From the NCBI RefSeq assembly GCF_016908555.1, contig NZ_JAFBEE010000007.1, positions 62,001-126,000 on the forward strand: DNA of 64,000 nucleotides. Reading direction: 5' to 3'. Below the pieces are notes generated by a model that worked only from the letters and a program-made list of their open reading frames with translations, did not search any database and was not told where the DNA came from. Positions within the stretch are counted from its first letter, which is position 1. The number at the start of each line of letters is the position of its first letter. The position numbers and the translations under genes were made by a program. Shown here in pieces: positions 1 through 8,084 of the stretch. The stretch comes from Alkaliphilus hydrothermalis. GTDB taxonomy: Bacteria; Bacillota; Clostridia; Peptostreptococcales; Natronincolaceae.

Positions 1-1988
1 CCTATTGGAAATGGCTAACCCTTTGTATATTTTTATTAATCATCATCTCAGTAATCGATTTAGCACAACCCTATATAATAAAGATCGCTATCGATGATTA
101 CATAAATGTTTATGAGGAACCCATTTACTACTATCAAGAAGCACCTTCCTCCAATAAAGCTTTTTCCTTCGAAGGCAGGTATTATTTAAAAGAAAAGCAC
201 CTTAGTGACGACTCCAACTACGAGGGATTTATTCAACTGATTCAAGATGAGGGTAATGTTTATCTAGTGGGAGGAAATCAATTATTAAAGAATGAAGATT
301 ATGAGGTTATAGACGATGGACAGAGGGCTAATGTAAAGATAAATAATCAAATCTATTCCGCAAGGCTATTGACCAAGGAAGAAGTCAAAAATTTTAGACA
401 AAATGATATTACTTCTTTAAGAAACCTAAGTCTCGTTTTTTTCCTAATTATATCCTTTGGCCTGGTCCTCAACTTTATTCAGGTTTATATTTTAAACTAT
501 GCTGGTAACACAATCGTCTACCAGATTCGACATCAACTCTTCAGTCATCTACAGGGAATGTCCCTCAGTTTTTTCGACAACAATCCAGTTGGTCGTCTAG
601 TAACAAGGGTAACCAATGATACTGAAACCCTCTACGAGATGTACACCAGTGTCGTGGTCAATCTTTTTAAGGATGTATTTTTATTATTAGGAATCATTGT
701 GATTATGCTAAGATTAAACGTCAAACTAGCTCTAATCTCTCTTTTAGTCCTGCCTCTCATTTTAATATCAGCTGCCATTTTTAGAAGATATATTCGAGAA
801 GCCTATCGGGAGGTTCGGGTAAAGCTAGCTAGTATCAACTCTTTCCTCAACGAAAACTTTACGGGTATGAAAACAATCCATACCTTTAAACGTGAAAAAC
901 AGCAATTTGAAAAGTTTGATCAAAGCAACAATGAGCTATTGAAGGCAAATCAAAGGGAAATTTTAGTTTTTGCCATTTTCCGTCCCTTTATGGAGGTATT
1001 AAGATCCCTAGGTATCAGTTTAATTATTTGGTATGGTGGTGGTCAAGTGCTTCAACAGACCATTGAATTTGGGGTTCTATTCGCTTTTATCAACTACATC
1101 AAGCAATTCTTCCAGCCTATCAATAACTTGACGGAAAAGTATAACATCCTTCAATCAGCAATGGCATCCTCTGAAAGAATTTTTGCCCTATTGGACAAGG
1201 AAACTTCCATAGTTGATCCTGAAGAACCCATTGTTCCAAAGGAATTTAAAGGAGAAATTGAATTCAAAAATGTTTGGTTCGCCTATAATGATGAAGATTG
1301 GGTGTTAAAAGATATCAGCTTTAAGATTAACCCCGGTGAATCCATCGCCTTTGTTGGGGCAACCGGTGCTGGAAAGTCCTCCATCATCAATCTAATTGGT
1401 CGATTTTATGATATTCAAAGGGGGGAGATTTTGATAGATGGTGTCAATATCAAAGACCTCCCTATGAAAGAACTCCGTAATAGTATTGGTATTGTTCTTC
1501 AAGATGTATTTATGTTCTCCGGTACTATAAAGGAAAATATTCTTTTGAATAATCGCCACGTGTCCGATGAAAAGATTAGAGAGATTACCGAATATGTAAA
1601 TCTCCACTCCTTCATCGAAAAACTCCCAAACCAATATGATGAGGTGGTCATGGAGCGGGGTGCAAATTTCTCTACAGGTCAAAGACAGCTTTTGGCCTTT
1701 GCTAGAGCTCTATTGTTTGACCCGAATGTACTTATCCTCGATGAGGCAACCTCCAACATCGATACAGAAACGGAGACCCTTATTCAAGATGCCATTGTTA
1801 AATTAATTAAAGGCAGAACATCTATTGCCATCGCCCACCGTCTTTCTACCATTCAGAACTGTGATAAAATCATCGTTCTTCACAGGGGCGAACTAAGAGA
1901 AATGGGTAATCACCAGGAGTTGTTAAAGATGGAAGGAATCTATTATAAACTATATCAGCTTCAATACAAGGAAAGTTTGTCAAATTAA
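1..1988 (+). CDS. Heterodimeric ABC exporter half, BmrD/YheH-like (5' end outside window)
   Basis: This is a membrane-spanning ATP-binding export subunit of the multidrug type. The frame is open from base 3, so the GTG at 267 is not the start; about 661 residues are visible. A first membrane helix is followed by a polar segment of about 100 residues before the second helix, as in the extracellular domain of B. subtilis BmrD (YheH). The C-terminal nucleotide-binding domain has Walker A GATGAGKSS (near 1356-1382), a non-canonical signature FSTGQRQ (near 1668-1690) and Walker B LILDEATSN with the catalytic Glu. A good Glu together with a degenerate signature is what the BmrD half of a BmrC/BmrD heterodimer carries. 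The partner is expected just upstream, outside the window (inference). Substrate unknown. Confidence 0.88.
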   Translation, partial: YWKWLTLCIFLLIIISVIDLAQPYIIKIAIDDYINVYEEPIYYYQEAPSSNKAFSFEGRYYLKEKHLSDDSNYEGFIQLIQDEGNVYLVGGNQLLKNEDYEVIDDGQRANVKINNQIYSARLLTKEEVKNFRQNDITSLRNLSLVFFLIISFGLVLNFIQVYILNYAGNTIVYQIRHQLFSHLQGMSLSFFDNNPVGRLVTRVTNDTETLYEMYTSVVVNLFKDVFLLLGIIVIMLRLNVKLALISLLVLPLILISAAIFRRYIREAYREVRVKLASINSFLNENFTGMKTIHTFKREKQQFEKFDQSNNELLKANQREILVFAIFRPFMEVLRSLGISLIIWYGGGQVLQQTIEFGVLFAFINYIKQFFQPINNLTEKYNILQSAMASSERIFALLDKETSIVDPEEPIVPKEFKGEIEFKNVWFAYNDEDWVLKDISFKINPGESIAFVGATGAGKSSIINLIGRFYDIQRGEILIDGVNIKDLPMKELRNSIGIVLQDVFMFSGTIKENILLNNRHVSDEKIREITEYVNLHSFIEKLPNQYDEVVMERGANFSTGQRQLLAFARALLFDPNVLILDEATSNIDTETETLIQDAIVKLIKGRTSIAIAHRLSTIQNCDKIIVLHRGELREMGNHQELLKMEGIYYKLYQLQYKESLSN

Positions 1989-2010
1989 ATAGAATAAACG
2001 ATATTTTTGC

Positions 2011-2047
2011 AAGATGAAGGATTTGTTCCTTCATCTTTTTATCTTTT
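2011..2047 (+). terminator. Rho-independent terminator of the ABC exporter gene
   Basis: An 11-bp perfect stem (AAGATGAAGGA/TCCTTCATCTT) with a 5-nt loop and a T-rich tail lies 23 nt after the stop codon. Confidence 0.85.
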
Positions 2048-2176
2048 TTTATAACGAATAGGAAAGTTCTCCATTAATTTAATATAAAAGAGAACTTTTT
2101 CATAAATGAATTTCAACATAAAAAAATCCCCCTATGTTTCAAGGAAGATTTTCACTTTAACATTTGAATCTTATAA

Positions 2177-2317
2177 TTAACCCTCTTGCATATATTTCCT
2201 TTCAAACATCTCGCAGTCATCTAAGGAACATGTATTGATAACAAGATGAATACATGTGCAAACTCCGCATTCTCTAACCTCTTTAACTTTATCTAACTCT
2301 TTGCTGTTTTTTACCAT
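2177..2317 (-). CDS. Small Cys-rich protein, 46 residues, function unknown
   Basis: An intact ATG-to-TAA frame of 47 codons, too short for ordinary ORF cut-offs. A strong ribosome site (AAAGGGG, 8 nt before ATG) and a near-perfect promoter directly upstream support it as a real gene. The product is mostly charged, with five Cys at residues 17, 20, 22, 30 and 35, including a CGVCTC motif that could bind a metal. No signal peptide or membrane segment is seen. I do not recognise the family. The paired repeats around its promoter suggest it is repressor-controlled (inference). Confidence 0.7.
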   Translation of the reverse strand: MVKNSKELDKVKEVRECGVCTCIHLVINTCSLDDCEMFERKYMQEG

Positions 2318-2341
2318 AACACGATCCCCTTTCGTCGTAAT

Positions 2342-2398
2342 TTGTAATTTAATTATATCGCAAATTCATTTATCTGTCAATTGCAATTTAATTATTTA
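2342..2398. repeat. Direct repeats flanking the promoter at 2352-2380, possible operators
   Basis: TTGTAATTTAATTATA (2342-2357) and TTGCAATTTAATTATT (2381-2396) differ at few positions. One covers the -10 region and the other sits just upstream of the -35 hexamer. The placement suits a DNA-binding repressor, but no candidate regulator lies next to it. Confidence 0.45.
2352..2380 (-). promoter_or_regulatory. Consensus vegetative promoter of the small Cys-rich gene
   Basis: On the minus strand TTGACA (2380-2375) is followed by a 17-nt spacer and TATAAT (2357-2352), a perfect housekeeping-sigma match 35 nt before the start codon. Confidence 0.8.
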
Positions 2399-2585
2399 TA
2401 TTATTCATTTTATTCATGTCCACGGTTTTTTATTCCATATTTTATTTTTTTCTTTTAATAATTGTCTCTACATGGATTAAGAGCATTTTTTTTAGCCATA
2501 ATATTATTGAAACAGATGGTTACAAAATAGATTGCTTGATTATTCAACTGCTACATATAGATAGCCTTAGAAAGGACGTGTTTAA

Positions 2586-3806
2586 ATGCCCACAGTACCA
2601 ATTAAAATTAAGGAAGATCTACATTGGATTGGCATGATTGATAAAGACTTAAGAATCTTTGATGTTATTATGAAAACTGAATATGGTACAGGCTATAATT
2701 CTTACCTTCTCAAAGGTAGTGAGAAGGTAGCTATTTTTGAAAATGTTAAATATAAGTATTTCTCTGATTATCTATCAATGATTAAAACCCTAACACCTAT
2801 AGAAAAAATTGATTATGTAGTGGTTAACCATACAGAGCCAGACCACTCTGGGTCATTACAAGAATTATTAAAATTAAACCCTAATATTACTGTAGTTGGG
2901 ACTAAACCTGCTTTAAGGTTCTTACATCAGATTATCAACTTCCCTTTTAGGGAAATGGAGGTTAAGGAGGGAGATTCCATCTCTTTAGGTAACAAGACCG
3001 TTAGATTTATCGAGGCTCCCTTCCTCCACTGGCCTGACTCCATGTATTCCTATGTAGAGGAGGACAATACTCTGATTAGCTGTGATTCCTTTGGGTGCCA
3101 CTATGCCAGCCATGAAATATTTAATGACCAACTGGAAAAGGATCCATTAAAGTATGCTGACCTACAGAGTGCCTATGAATACTATTATGAAATGATTATG
3201 GGTCCCTTTAGACCATATGTGCTTAAAGCCCTTGACAAGATTGAACCCCTAAAAATAGATGTTGTATGCCCTGGTCACGGTCCAATTCTAAGGGAAAACA
3301 TTGATTATTACTTGAATTTATACCGTCAATGGAGTAGAGCTACAAAGATTGAGGATGGATTAAAGCGAGTTACCATTTCCTATGTATCCGCCTATGGTTA
3401 TACACAGCAGATTGCAGAGGAAATTGAAAAGGGAATAAAGTCTTTAGGTGACTTTGAAGTATACATATACGATATCCTGCATTCTAGAGACGAAGATATC
3501 TTGGGAAAAATCTTCTATTCCGATGGACTGTTGTTTGGCTCCCCCACCATCGCTGCCGACGCCCTAAAACCAGTTTACGATATTCTTAGTCAAGTTAATC
3601 CCCTAGTACATGGTGGCAAAACCGCCGCTGCCTTTGGTAGCTATGGTTGGAGTGGTGAAGCTACTAAAAATATTGAAGGACGTCTCCAACAATTAAGGAT
3701 GAAGATTGAACCTGCTCTAAAAATTAATTTTAAGCCCTCCGATGGCCAATTAGCCGAAGCTTATCAATATGGTGTTGAATTTGGCAAGAAGCTTCTTCAA
3801 AACTAG
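2586..3806 (+). CDS. fprA: Flavodiiron protein, FprA family (O2/NO reductase)
   Basis: Cytoplasmic A-type flavoprotein that reduces O2 to water or NO to N2O, protecting anaerobes from oxygen. The N-terminal metallo-beta-lactamase-like domain keeps the di-iron ligands: H82-x-E84-x-D86-H87 (NHTEPDHSG), a His in FLHWPD, an Asp in SCDSFG and a His in CPGHGPIL. A C-terminal flavodoxin domain follows from about residue 255 (ISYVSAYGYTQQIAEEI, later GSYGWSGE). Length 406 is normal. ATG follows AGAAAGGACG. arcA begins 28 nt downstream, so the two are probably cotranscribed. No fused rubredoxin or flavin reductase domain, so the electron donor is encoded elsewhere. Confidence 0.93.
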   Translation: MPTVPIKIKEDLHWIGMIDKDLRIFDVIMKTEYGTGYNSYLLKGSEKVAIFENVKYKYFSDYLSMIKTLTPIEKIDYVVVNHTEPDHSGSLQELLKLNPNITVVGTKPALRFLHQIINFPFREMEVKEGDSISLGNKTVRFIEAPFLHWPDSMYSYVEEDNTLISCDSFGCHYASHEIFNDQLEKDPLKYADLQSAYEYYYEMIMGPFRPYVLKALDKIEPLKIDVVCPGHGPILRENIDYYLNLYRQWSRATKIEDGLKRVTISYVSAYGYTQQIAEEIEKGIKSLGDFEVYIYDILHSRDEDILGKIFYSDGLLFGSPTIAADALKPVYDILSQVNPLVHGGKTAAAFGSYGWSGEATKNIEGRLQQLRMKIEPALKINFKPSDGQLAEAYQYGVEFGKKLLQN

Positions 3807-3834
3807 TCACAGGGGGTAAGGAAGGAGTCATATT

Positions 3835-5052
3835 ATGAAGAACGGCATACAAATATATAGCGAAATTGGTCAATTAAAAAGCGTTTTACTCCATAGCCCT
3901 GGTGAGGAAGTGGAAAACATTGTCCCCGACTATTTGACTAGACTACTCTTTGATGAAATTGTTTTTATGCAACAGGCAAGAAAAGAACATCAGCAGTTTG
4001 CTGATTTGCTGACTAATGAGGGGGTTGAAGTATTATATTTAGTAGATTTAATGGCAGATATCCTTCAAGACCCTAATGTCCGCCATCAGTTTTTAGAGGA
4101 CTTCATGGCGGAGGCTAAGATTGTCACCGAAGGTCTACGGGAGAGTTTAAGGGAATTTTTTGCTCCTATGACCCCTTTAGAGATGATTAGAAAATGTATC
4201 GCTGGAGTAAGGACAAGCGAGATCAATGAAATTAAGAAAAAAAGACTTGCAGATATGGTTAAAAATCCGTACCCCTTCTATCTAGATCCTATTCCTAATA
4301 TGTATTTCCAAAGAGACCCCTTTGCTTCTATAGGAAAAGGAGCCACCATCAACGTCATGGCCTCCGTCACTAGAAATAGAGAAACCTTGTTTGCCAAGTA
4401 TCTATTTGACCATCATCCTCGATTCAAAAATGTACCCCGATGGTACAATCGAGATAAAGCACACCCTCTCGAGGGTGGAGATGAGCTGATTCTCTCTGAT
4501 AAGGTAATCGCTATCGGAATCAGTAATCGCACAAGTGCCAGCTCTATCGAAAACATGGCAGGAAATATCTTTTCCTCTGATGAATCCTTTGACACAGTAT
4601 TAGCCTTTGATATTCCAAAAGCTAGGGCCTTTATGCATTTGGATACTGTTTTTACGATGGTGGACTACGACCAATTTACCATTTATCCCGGCATTGAGAT
4701 GCCTTTAGATGTCTACAGTATCAACAAAGGCAATGGTAAGAACTTAAATGTTTCCTACGAAGCCAGCAGGCTCTCTGATATTTTAAAGAGATATTTGCGC
4801 CTTCCATCAGTCAATTTGATTCGTTGTGGTGATGGGGACAGCATTGCTGCAGGTAGAGAGCAATGGAGCGATGGTAGCAATACTTTAGCTGTCTCCCCAG
4901 GGAAGGTCATCTGCTATAATCGAAACTATATCACAAATGATGCCCTTCGTCGAAACAAGATAGAGGTACTGGAGTTTGAGTCCTATGAGCTTTCCCGTGG
5001 TAGAGGTGGTCCCCGTTGTATGAGCATGCCCTTAATTAGAGATCTATTATAG
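3835..5052 (+). CDS. arcA: Arginine deiminase
   Basis: Hydrolyses L-arginine to citrulline and ammonia, the first step of the ADI pathway that yields ATP and counters acid. Length 405 is typical. Family motifs are intact: FQRDPFASIG, LEGGDELIL, FMHLDTVFTMVD with the active-site His and Asp, and the nucleophilic Cys in GPRCMSMPL near the C-terminus. ATG follows AAGGAAGGAG. The ornithine transcarbamylase, carbamate kinase and antiporter genes that usually go with it are not here; it is paired with fprA instead. Confidence 0.95.
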   Translation: MKNGIQIYSEIGQLKSVLLHSPGEEVENIVPDYLTRLLFDEIVFMQQARKEHQQFADLLTNEGVEVLYLVDLMADILQDPNVRHQFLEDFMAEAKIVTEGLRESLREFFAPMTPLEMIRKCIAGVRTSEINEIKKKRLADMVKNPYPFYLDPIPNMYFQRDPFASIGKGATINVMASVTRNRETLFAKYLFDHHPRFKNVPRWYNRDKAHPLEGGDELILSDKVIAIGISNRTSASSIENMAGNIFSSDESFDTVLAFDIPKARAFMHLDTVFTMVDYDQFTIYPGIEMPLDVYSINKGNGKNLNVSYEASRLSDILKRYLRLPSVNLIRCGDGDSIAAGREQWSDGSNTLAVSPGKVICYNRNYITNDALRRNKIEVLEFESYELSRGRGGPRCMSMPLIRDLL

Positions 5053-5120
5053 TTTCCTATGGCTTTGACTTTTTATGAAAACAATTATATGATATCCCTA
5101 GTTAGGTAAGCCAAAGGAAA
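5053..5120. repeat. 13-bp imperfect inverted repeat in the hisJ leader
   Basis: TTTCCTATGGCTT (5053-5065) and AAGCCAAAGGAAA (5108-5120) pair with one mismatch around a 42-nt AT-rich loop. The right arm ends just before the AGGAGG of the next gene. It may be a weak arcA transcript end or a leader structure. Confidence 0.35.
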
Positions 5121-5140
5121 GATTAGGAGGTTCTCAATAG

Positions 5141-5950
5141 ATGTTTGATTATCATGTTCATACCACATTTTCACCTGATGCCAAATCTCCAATGGAGGAG
5201 GTTATTAAATCTGGGATAGAAAAAAATCTAAAGGAAATCTGCTTTACAGATCATATTGACTACGATTGGGACGGCAAAGGTAATGACATTCGTTTTGATT
5301 TTGATTCATATTTTAAAACAATTGATGGATTCAAGGAAAAATATAAAGATCGTATCTCCATCAAGCAAGGGGTAGAGTTTGGTCTACAGCCCCATTTGAT
5401 AGAAAAATATCAGGCCGTGTCTAGAAAATATGATTTTGATTTTATCCTTTGCTCTGTTCATTCTTTACGAAAGGAAGACCTATATCAAGGTGTTTTTTTT
5501 GAGGGACGTCCTCAGCAGGAAGCCTACAACATCTACTTTGAAGAATTGGCTCAAGTGGTGGATGCCTATGAGGATTATTCCGTACTGGGACATTTAGATG
5601 TGATCAAGCGCTATGGTGGATATGATGTAATACTGCCATTAGAACATTATCACGACTTCCTAGTACCTCTTTTGAAGAAAATTATTCATTTAGGTAAAGG
5701 ACTGGAATTAAACACTTCTGGCATACGATACAACCTAGGGGATTTTCACCCTTCCTTAGATATTCTTAAAATTTATAGAAATTTAGGTGGCGAAATTGTT
5801 ACAACGGGAGCTGACTCCCACCAAGCCCACCAAGTGGCTTATGATTTCCCCCATGCCCTCGAGGCCCTATCCTCCATCGGTTTTAAGTATGTTTGTACCT
5901 TTGACAAAATGAAGCCAGCGTTCCATTCAATCGAAAAGTTGTTAAGGTAA
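5141..5950 (+). CDS. hisJ: Histidinol-phosphatase, PHP family
   Basis: Metal-dependent PHP-domain phosphatase, most likely the HisJ/HisK type that converts histidinol phosphate to histidinol in histidine synthesis. Metal-site motifs are present: HVHTTFS at residues 5-11, FTDHIDYD, GVEFGL, CSVHSLR, LGHLDV and GADSHQ near the C-terminus. Length 269 fits. ATG follows AGGAGG. No other his gene is nearby, so substrate rests on family resemblance; a general PHP phosphoesterase cannot be excluded. Confidence 0.85.
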   Translation: MFDYHVHTTFSPDAKSPMEEVIKSGIEKNLKEICFTDHIDYDWDGKGNDIRFDFDSYFKTIDGFKEKYKDRISIKQGVEFGLQPHLIEKYQAVSRKYDFDFILCSVHSLRKEDLYQGVFFEGRPQQEAYNIYFEELAQVVDAYEDYSVLGHLDVIKRYGGYDVILPLEHYHDFLVPLLKKIIHLGKGLELNTSGIRYNLGDFHPSLDILKIYRNLGGEIVTTGADSHQAHQVAYDFPHALEALSSIGFKYVCTFDKMKPAFHSIEKLLR

Positions 5951-5957
5951 AAAAGGG

Positions 5958-5989
5958 AAAAAACAGGTGCGGTCACACCTGTTTTTTTT
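5958..5989 (+). terminator. Terminator after hisJ
   Basis: Stem AACAGGTG/CACCTGTT with flanking A and T tracts, followed by eight T, directly after the hisJ stop codon. Confidence 0.85.
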
Positions 5990-6031
5990 GCTTACTTAAG
6001 AGCCGTAACTAGTATAATATATTTAGTTCTG

Positions 6032-6274
6032 CTACATCAAAATTGTATTAATCGGCACCCTCCGATCAGCTCCACATTTTTCACAATAAAAAATATGTAG
6101 ACACTGATGGGCAGGTACCCCATCCACCTGTTGAGTAATCCCTTGGTCTAAATAGGGACTATAATCATCAAAGTAATCCTGTATTGGCCCCCTTGCCATC
6201 ATTGCCTCCTGACAGTGGGGACATCGGACCATATAACTGGATAAGCCATTACAAATAGGACAAACTTCTTCCAT
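6032..6274 (-). CDS. Zinc-ribbon protein, 80 residues, unknown function
   Basis: Small cytoplasmic protein with paired Cys knuckles at C5/C8, C18/C21 and C64/C67 and extra Cys/His at 56-60, so probably one or two zinc sites. ATG follows AGGAGG that overlaps the rpsN stop region; the gap to rpsN is 11 nt, so the two share a transcript. Family known to me only as conserved hypothetical. A role tied to ribosome or zinc status is a guess from the neighbour. Confidence 0.75.
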   Translation of the reverse strand: MEEVCPICNGLSSYMVRCPHCQEAMMARGPIQDYFDDYSPYLDQGITQQVDGVPAHQCLHIFYCEKCGADRRVPINTILM

Positions 6275-6285
6275 TCATATTCCTC

Positions 6286-6471
6286 CTACCAACTAGCTTT
6301 TCTAACACCTGGTATCTGCCCTTTGTATGCTAATTCCCTAAAGCAAATTCTACATATTCCAAACCTTCTTAAAACACTATGGGGTCTTCCACAGATATTA
6401 CAACGAGTATATTCACGGGTTTTATATTTTTGCTTTCTTCTTTGCTTAACAATCAATGATTTTTTAGCCAT
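6286..6471 (-). CDS. rpsN: 30S ribosomal protein S14, type Z (zinc-binding), orphan copy
   Basis: 61-residue S14 with the zinc ligands C24-x2-C27 and C40-x2-C43 (CNICG, CRICF) and the usual GQIPGVRKASW end. The start is the ATG at 6471 after AAGGAGG; a longer frame to 6513 has no such site. It lies outside any ribosomal-protein operon, upstream of a small zinc-ribbon gene. Extra S14 copies in Firmicutes are often the zinc-free form used in zinc shortage, but this one keeps all four Cys. It may be the only rpsN or a paralogue; the window cannot tell. Confidence 0.93.
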   Translation of the reverse strand: MAKKSLIVKQRRKQKYKTREYTRCNICGRPHSVLRRFGICRICFRELAYKGQIPGVRKASW

Positions 6472-6598
6472 AAAAAACCTCCTTAAGCTTATTCTACTTT
6501 TATTATTAGCCAATAGGAGGCTTTCAATCCCTTTTCATTAATAATTGAAGCATAAAAATAAGTATTAAACTCCTCTATCAAGATAGGTCTTATTATAT

Positions 6599-7966
6599 TT
6601 ATTTTTTATAAACATTATTCTCAAGTAATCCTCTTAATATCTTAATCAATGTGGTTAAAGACTCTATCTGTTCATCTAAAACGCCAGAGATACATAACCT
6701 AATGCAGCTTACATCACTCCGATAATTTTCTTTAGTATATTTTTGAGGAAAGAATTCTGTTGCATTCTTTATTAAAATACCATGACCCTTAAGCTTATTT
6801 TCTAACACCAGCATGTCTATACTATTAGGAAGCTCTATCCAGATAAATATACCATGACTCGGGACATGCCAACTAATAGCACTCGGGCTTAAAGCGTTAA
6901 ACATTTCTGCTGCTCTCTTTAGTTTGTTTTCATAGGATTTCTTAACTTTTTTAATATGCTTTTCATACATACCTGATTTAATAAATGAGTTTAGAGCTGA
7001 CTGTGGAATTTTTGATGTGTTTAGATCACTTAGATGCTTTAAACTCAATACATCTCCCACCATAACTTCAGGGACTACAACTGCTCCCATTCTTATCCCC
7101 GGCATAAAGGTTTTCGAAAAACTTCTAATATAAACAGTACACTTGCTTACATCATAGTAATGTATTGGCATACAACTTTTTTTTGAACCAATATCTGCTA
7201 AGTAATCATCTTCAATGATAAGTACATTATACATACTGGAAAGCTCTGCTATTCTTCTTTTTTCTTTTTCCTTTAGAGAGTACCCAGTAGGATTATGATG
7301 TCTCGGTATAACATAAAATGCTCTAATTTCACCAGAGCTAAATATTTTTTCCATTTCTTTATAGTTAAATCCATCTTTTTTCCTCTCAATTCCAATTACA
7401 TCTATCCCCATATGTTCCGCCAGCTTTAGAACAAGGCTATAGGTAGGGGCTTCAACCAGTAATTTTCCCTTTTCTTTCTTAAATACAGTTTGGAGAATTA
7501 GTACTATTGCTTGTTGAGCTCCATGGGTAATGACTAAGTTCTCTGTAGAAGTGTAGACACCATCCTTTTCAAATTCAATCTTCAATGTTTCTTTCAAAGA
7601 AGCTAGTCCACCAGTTGCCTCATAACCGAATAGACTGTTTTTGTACATATCTATAGCTTTATTCATGGCATGTGTAAATTCTCTATATGGAATTAGTTTT
7701 TCATCAGGTTTAACCGACTGAAAATCTACCTCTTTCAGAGCTATTTTTGTGCTCTCCTCAGAATCCACCAAATAGAATCCTCCCCGGGGGATACTATAAA
7801 CTTTGTGCTCTTTTTCTAACTCATTATAGGCCTTATTAACTGTTATTTTATTTATACTAAGTTGAGCGGCCATCTCTCTACAGCTTGGAAGACGCTGCCC
7901 CTTTTTAATTCTTCCCACCTTAATTTCATTAGATATATAGTTTTTCACAATGTCGGTTTTATTCAT
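6599..7966 (-). CDS. MocR/PdxR-type regulator: GntR helix-turn-helix plus aminotransferase-like domain
   Basis: Transcription factor with an N-terminal GntR winged helix (about residues 1-70, KKGQRLPSCREMAAQLSINK) joined to a class I aminotransferase-like domain (about 100-445). The PLP-site motifs are intact: YVIPRHHNPTG, IIEDDYLAD and RSFSKTFMPGIRMG with the PLP-binding Lys. Length 455 is usual for the family. It is divergent from the aminotransferase gene at 8085 across a 118-bp gap, the common layout for a MocR regulator and its target; the effector is probably PLP or an amino-acid adduct of it (inference). Confidence 0.9.
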   Translation of the reverse strand: MNKTDIVKNYISNEIKVGRIKKGQRLPSCREMAAQLSINKITVNKAYNELEKEHKVYSIPRGGFYLVDSEESTKIALKEVDFQSVKPDEKLIPYREFTHAMNKAIDMYKNSLFGYEATGGLASLKETLKIEFEKDGVYTSTENLVITHGAQQAIVLILQTVFKKEKGKLLVEAPTYSLVLKLAEHMGIDVIGIERKKDGFNYKEMEKIFSSGEIRAFYVIPRHHNPTGYSLKEKEKRRIAELSSMYNVLIIEDDYLADIGSKKSCMPIHYYDVSKCTVYIRSFSKTFMPGIRMGAVVVPEVMVGDVLSLKHLSDLNTSKIPQSALNSFIKSGMYEKHIKKVKKSYENKLKRAAEMFNALSPSAISWHVPSHGIFIWIELPNSIDMLVLENKLKGHGILIKNATEFFPQKYTKENYRSDVSCIRLCISGVLDEQIESLTTLIKILRGLLENNVYKK

Positions 7967-8019
7967 ATTTTATTTTCACCTCAAGTTATTTGTAGTAGTA
8001 CAGATTAAAATCTACACAA

Positions 8020-8048
8020 TTGAACTATCTTATTTTCAATTATATACT
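8020..8048 (+). promoter_or_regulatory. Promoter of the class III aminotransferase gene
   Basis: TTGAAC (8020-8025), a 17-nt spacer and TATACT (8043-8048) stand 37 nt before the ATG. An imperfect dyad around 7993-8016 (GTAC...GATTAAAATC...) lies upstream and could be the MocR operator. Confidence 0.55.
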
Positions 8049-8084
8049 TAATTTGTAATAAAACAAGAGCAAGGAGGTGTCTCA

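Noticed and set aside
267..1988. ABC exporter starting at the GTG at 267
   Set aside because: The frame is open upstream to the window edge and codes for the first membrane helix and part of the extracellular domain, so the gene starts outside the window.
2256..2637. Plus-strand small frames upstream of fprA
   Set aside because: They have low-complexity hydrophobic translations, no good ribosome sites, and cover the promoter and small gene on the other strand and the fprA start.
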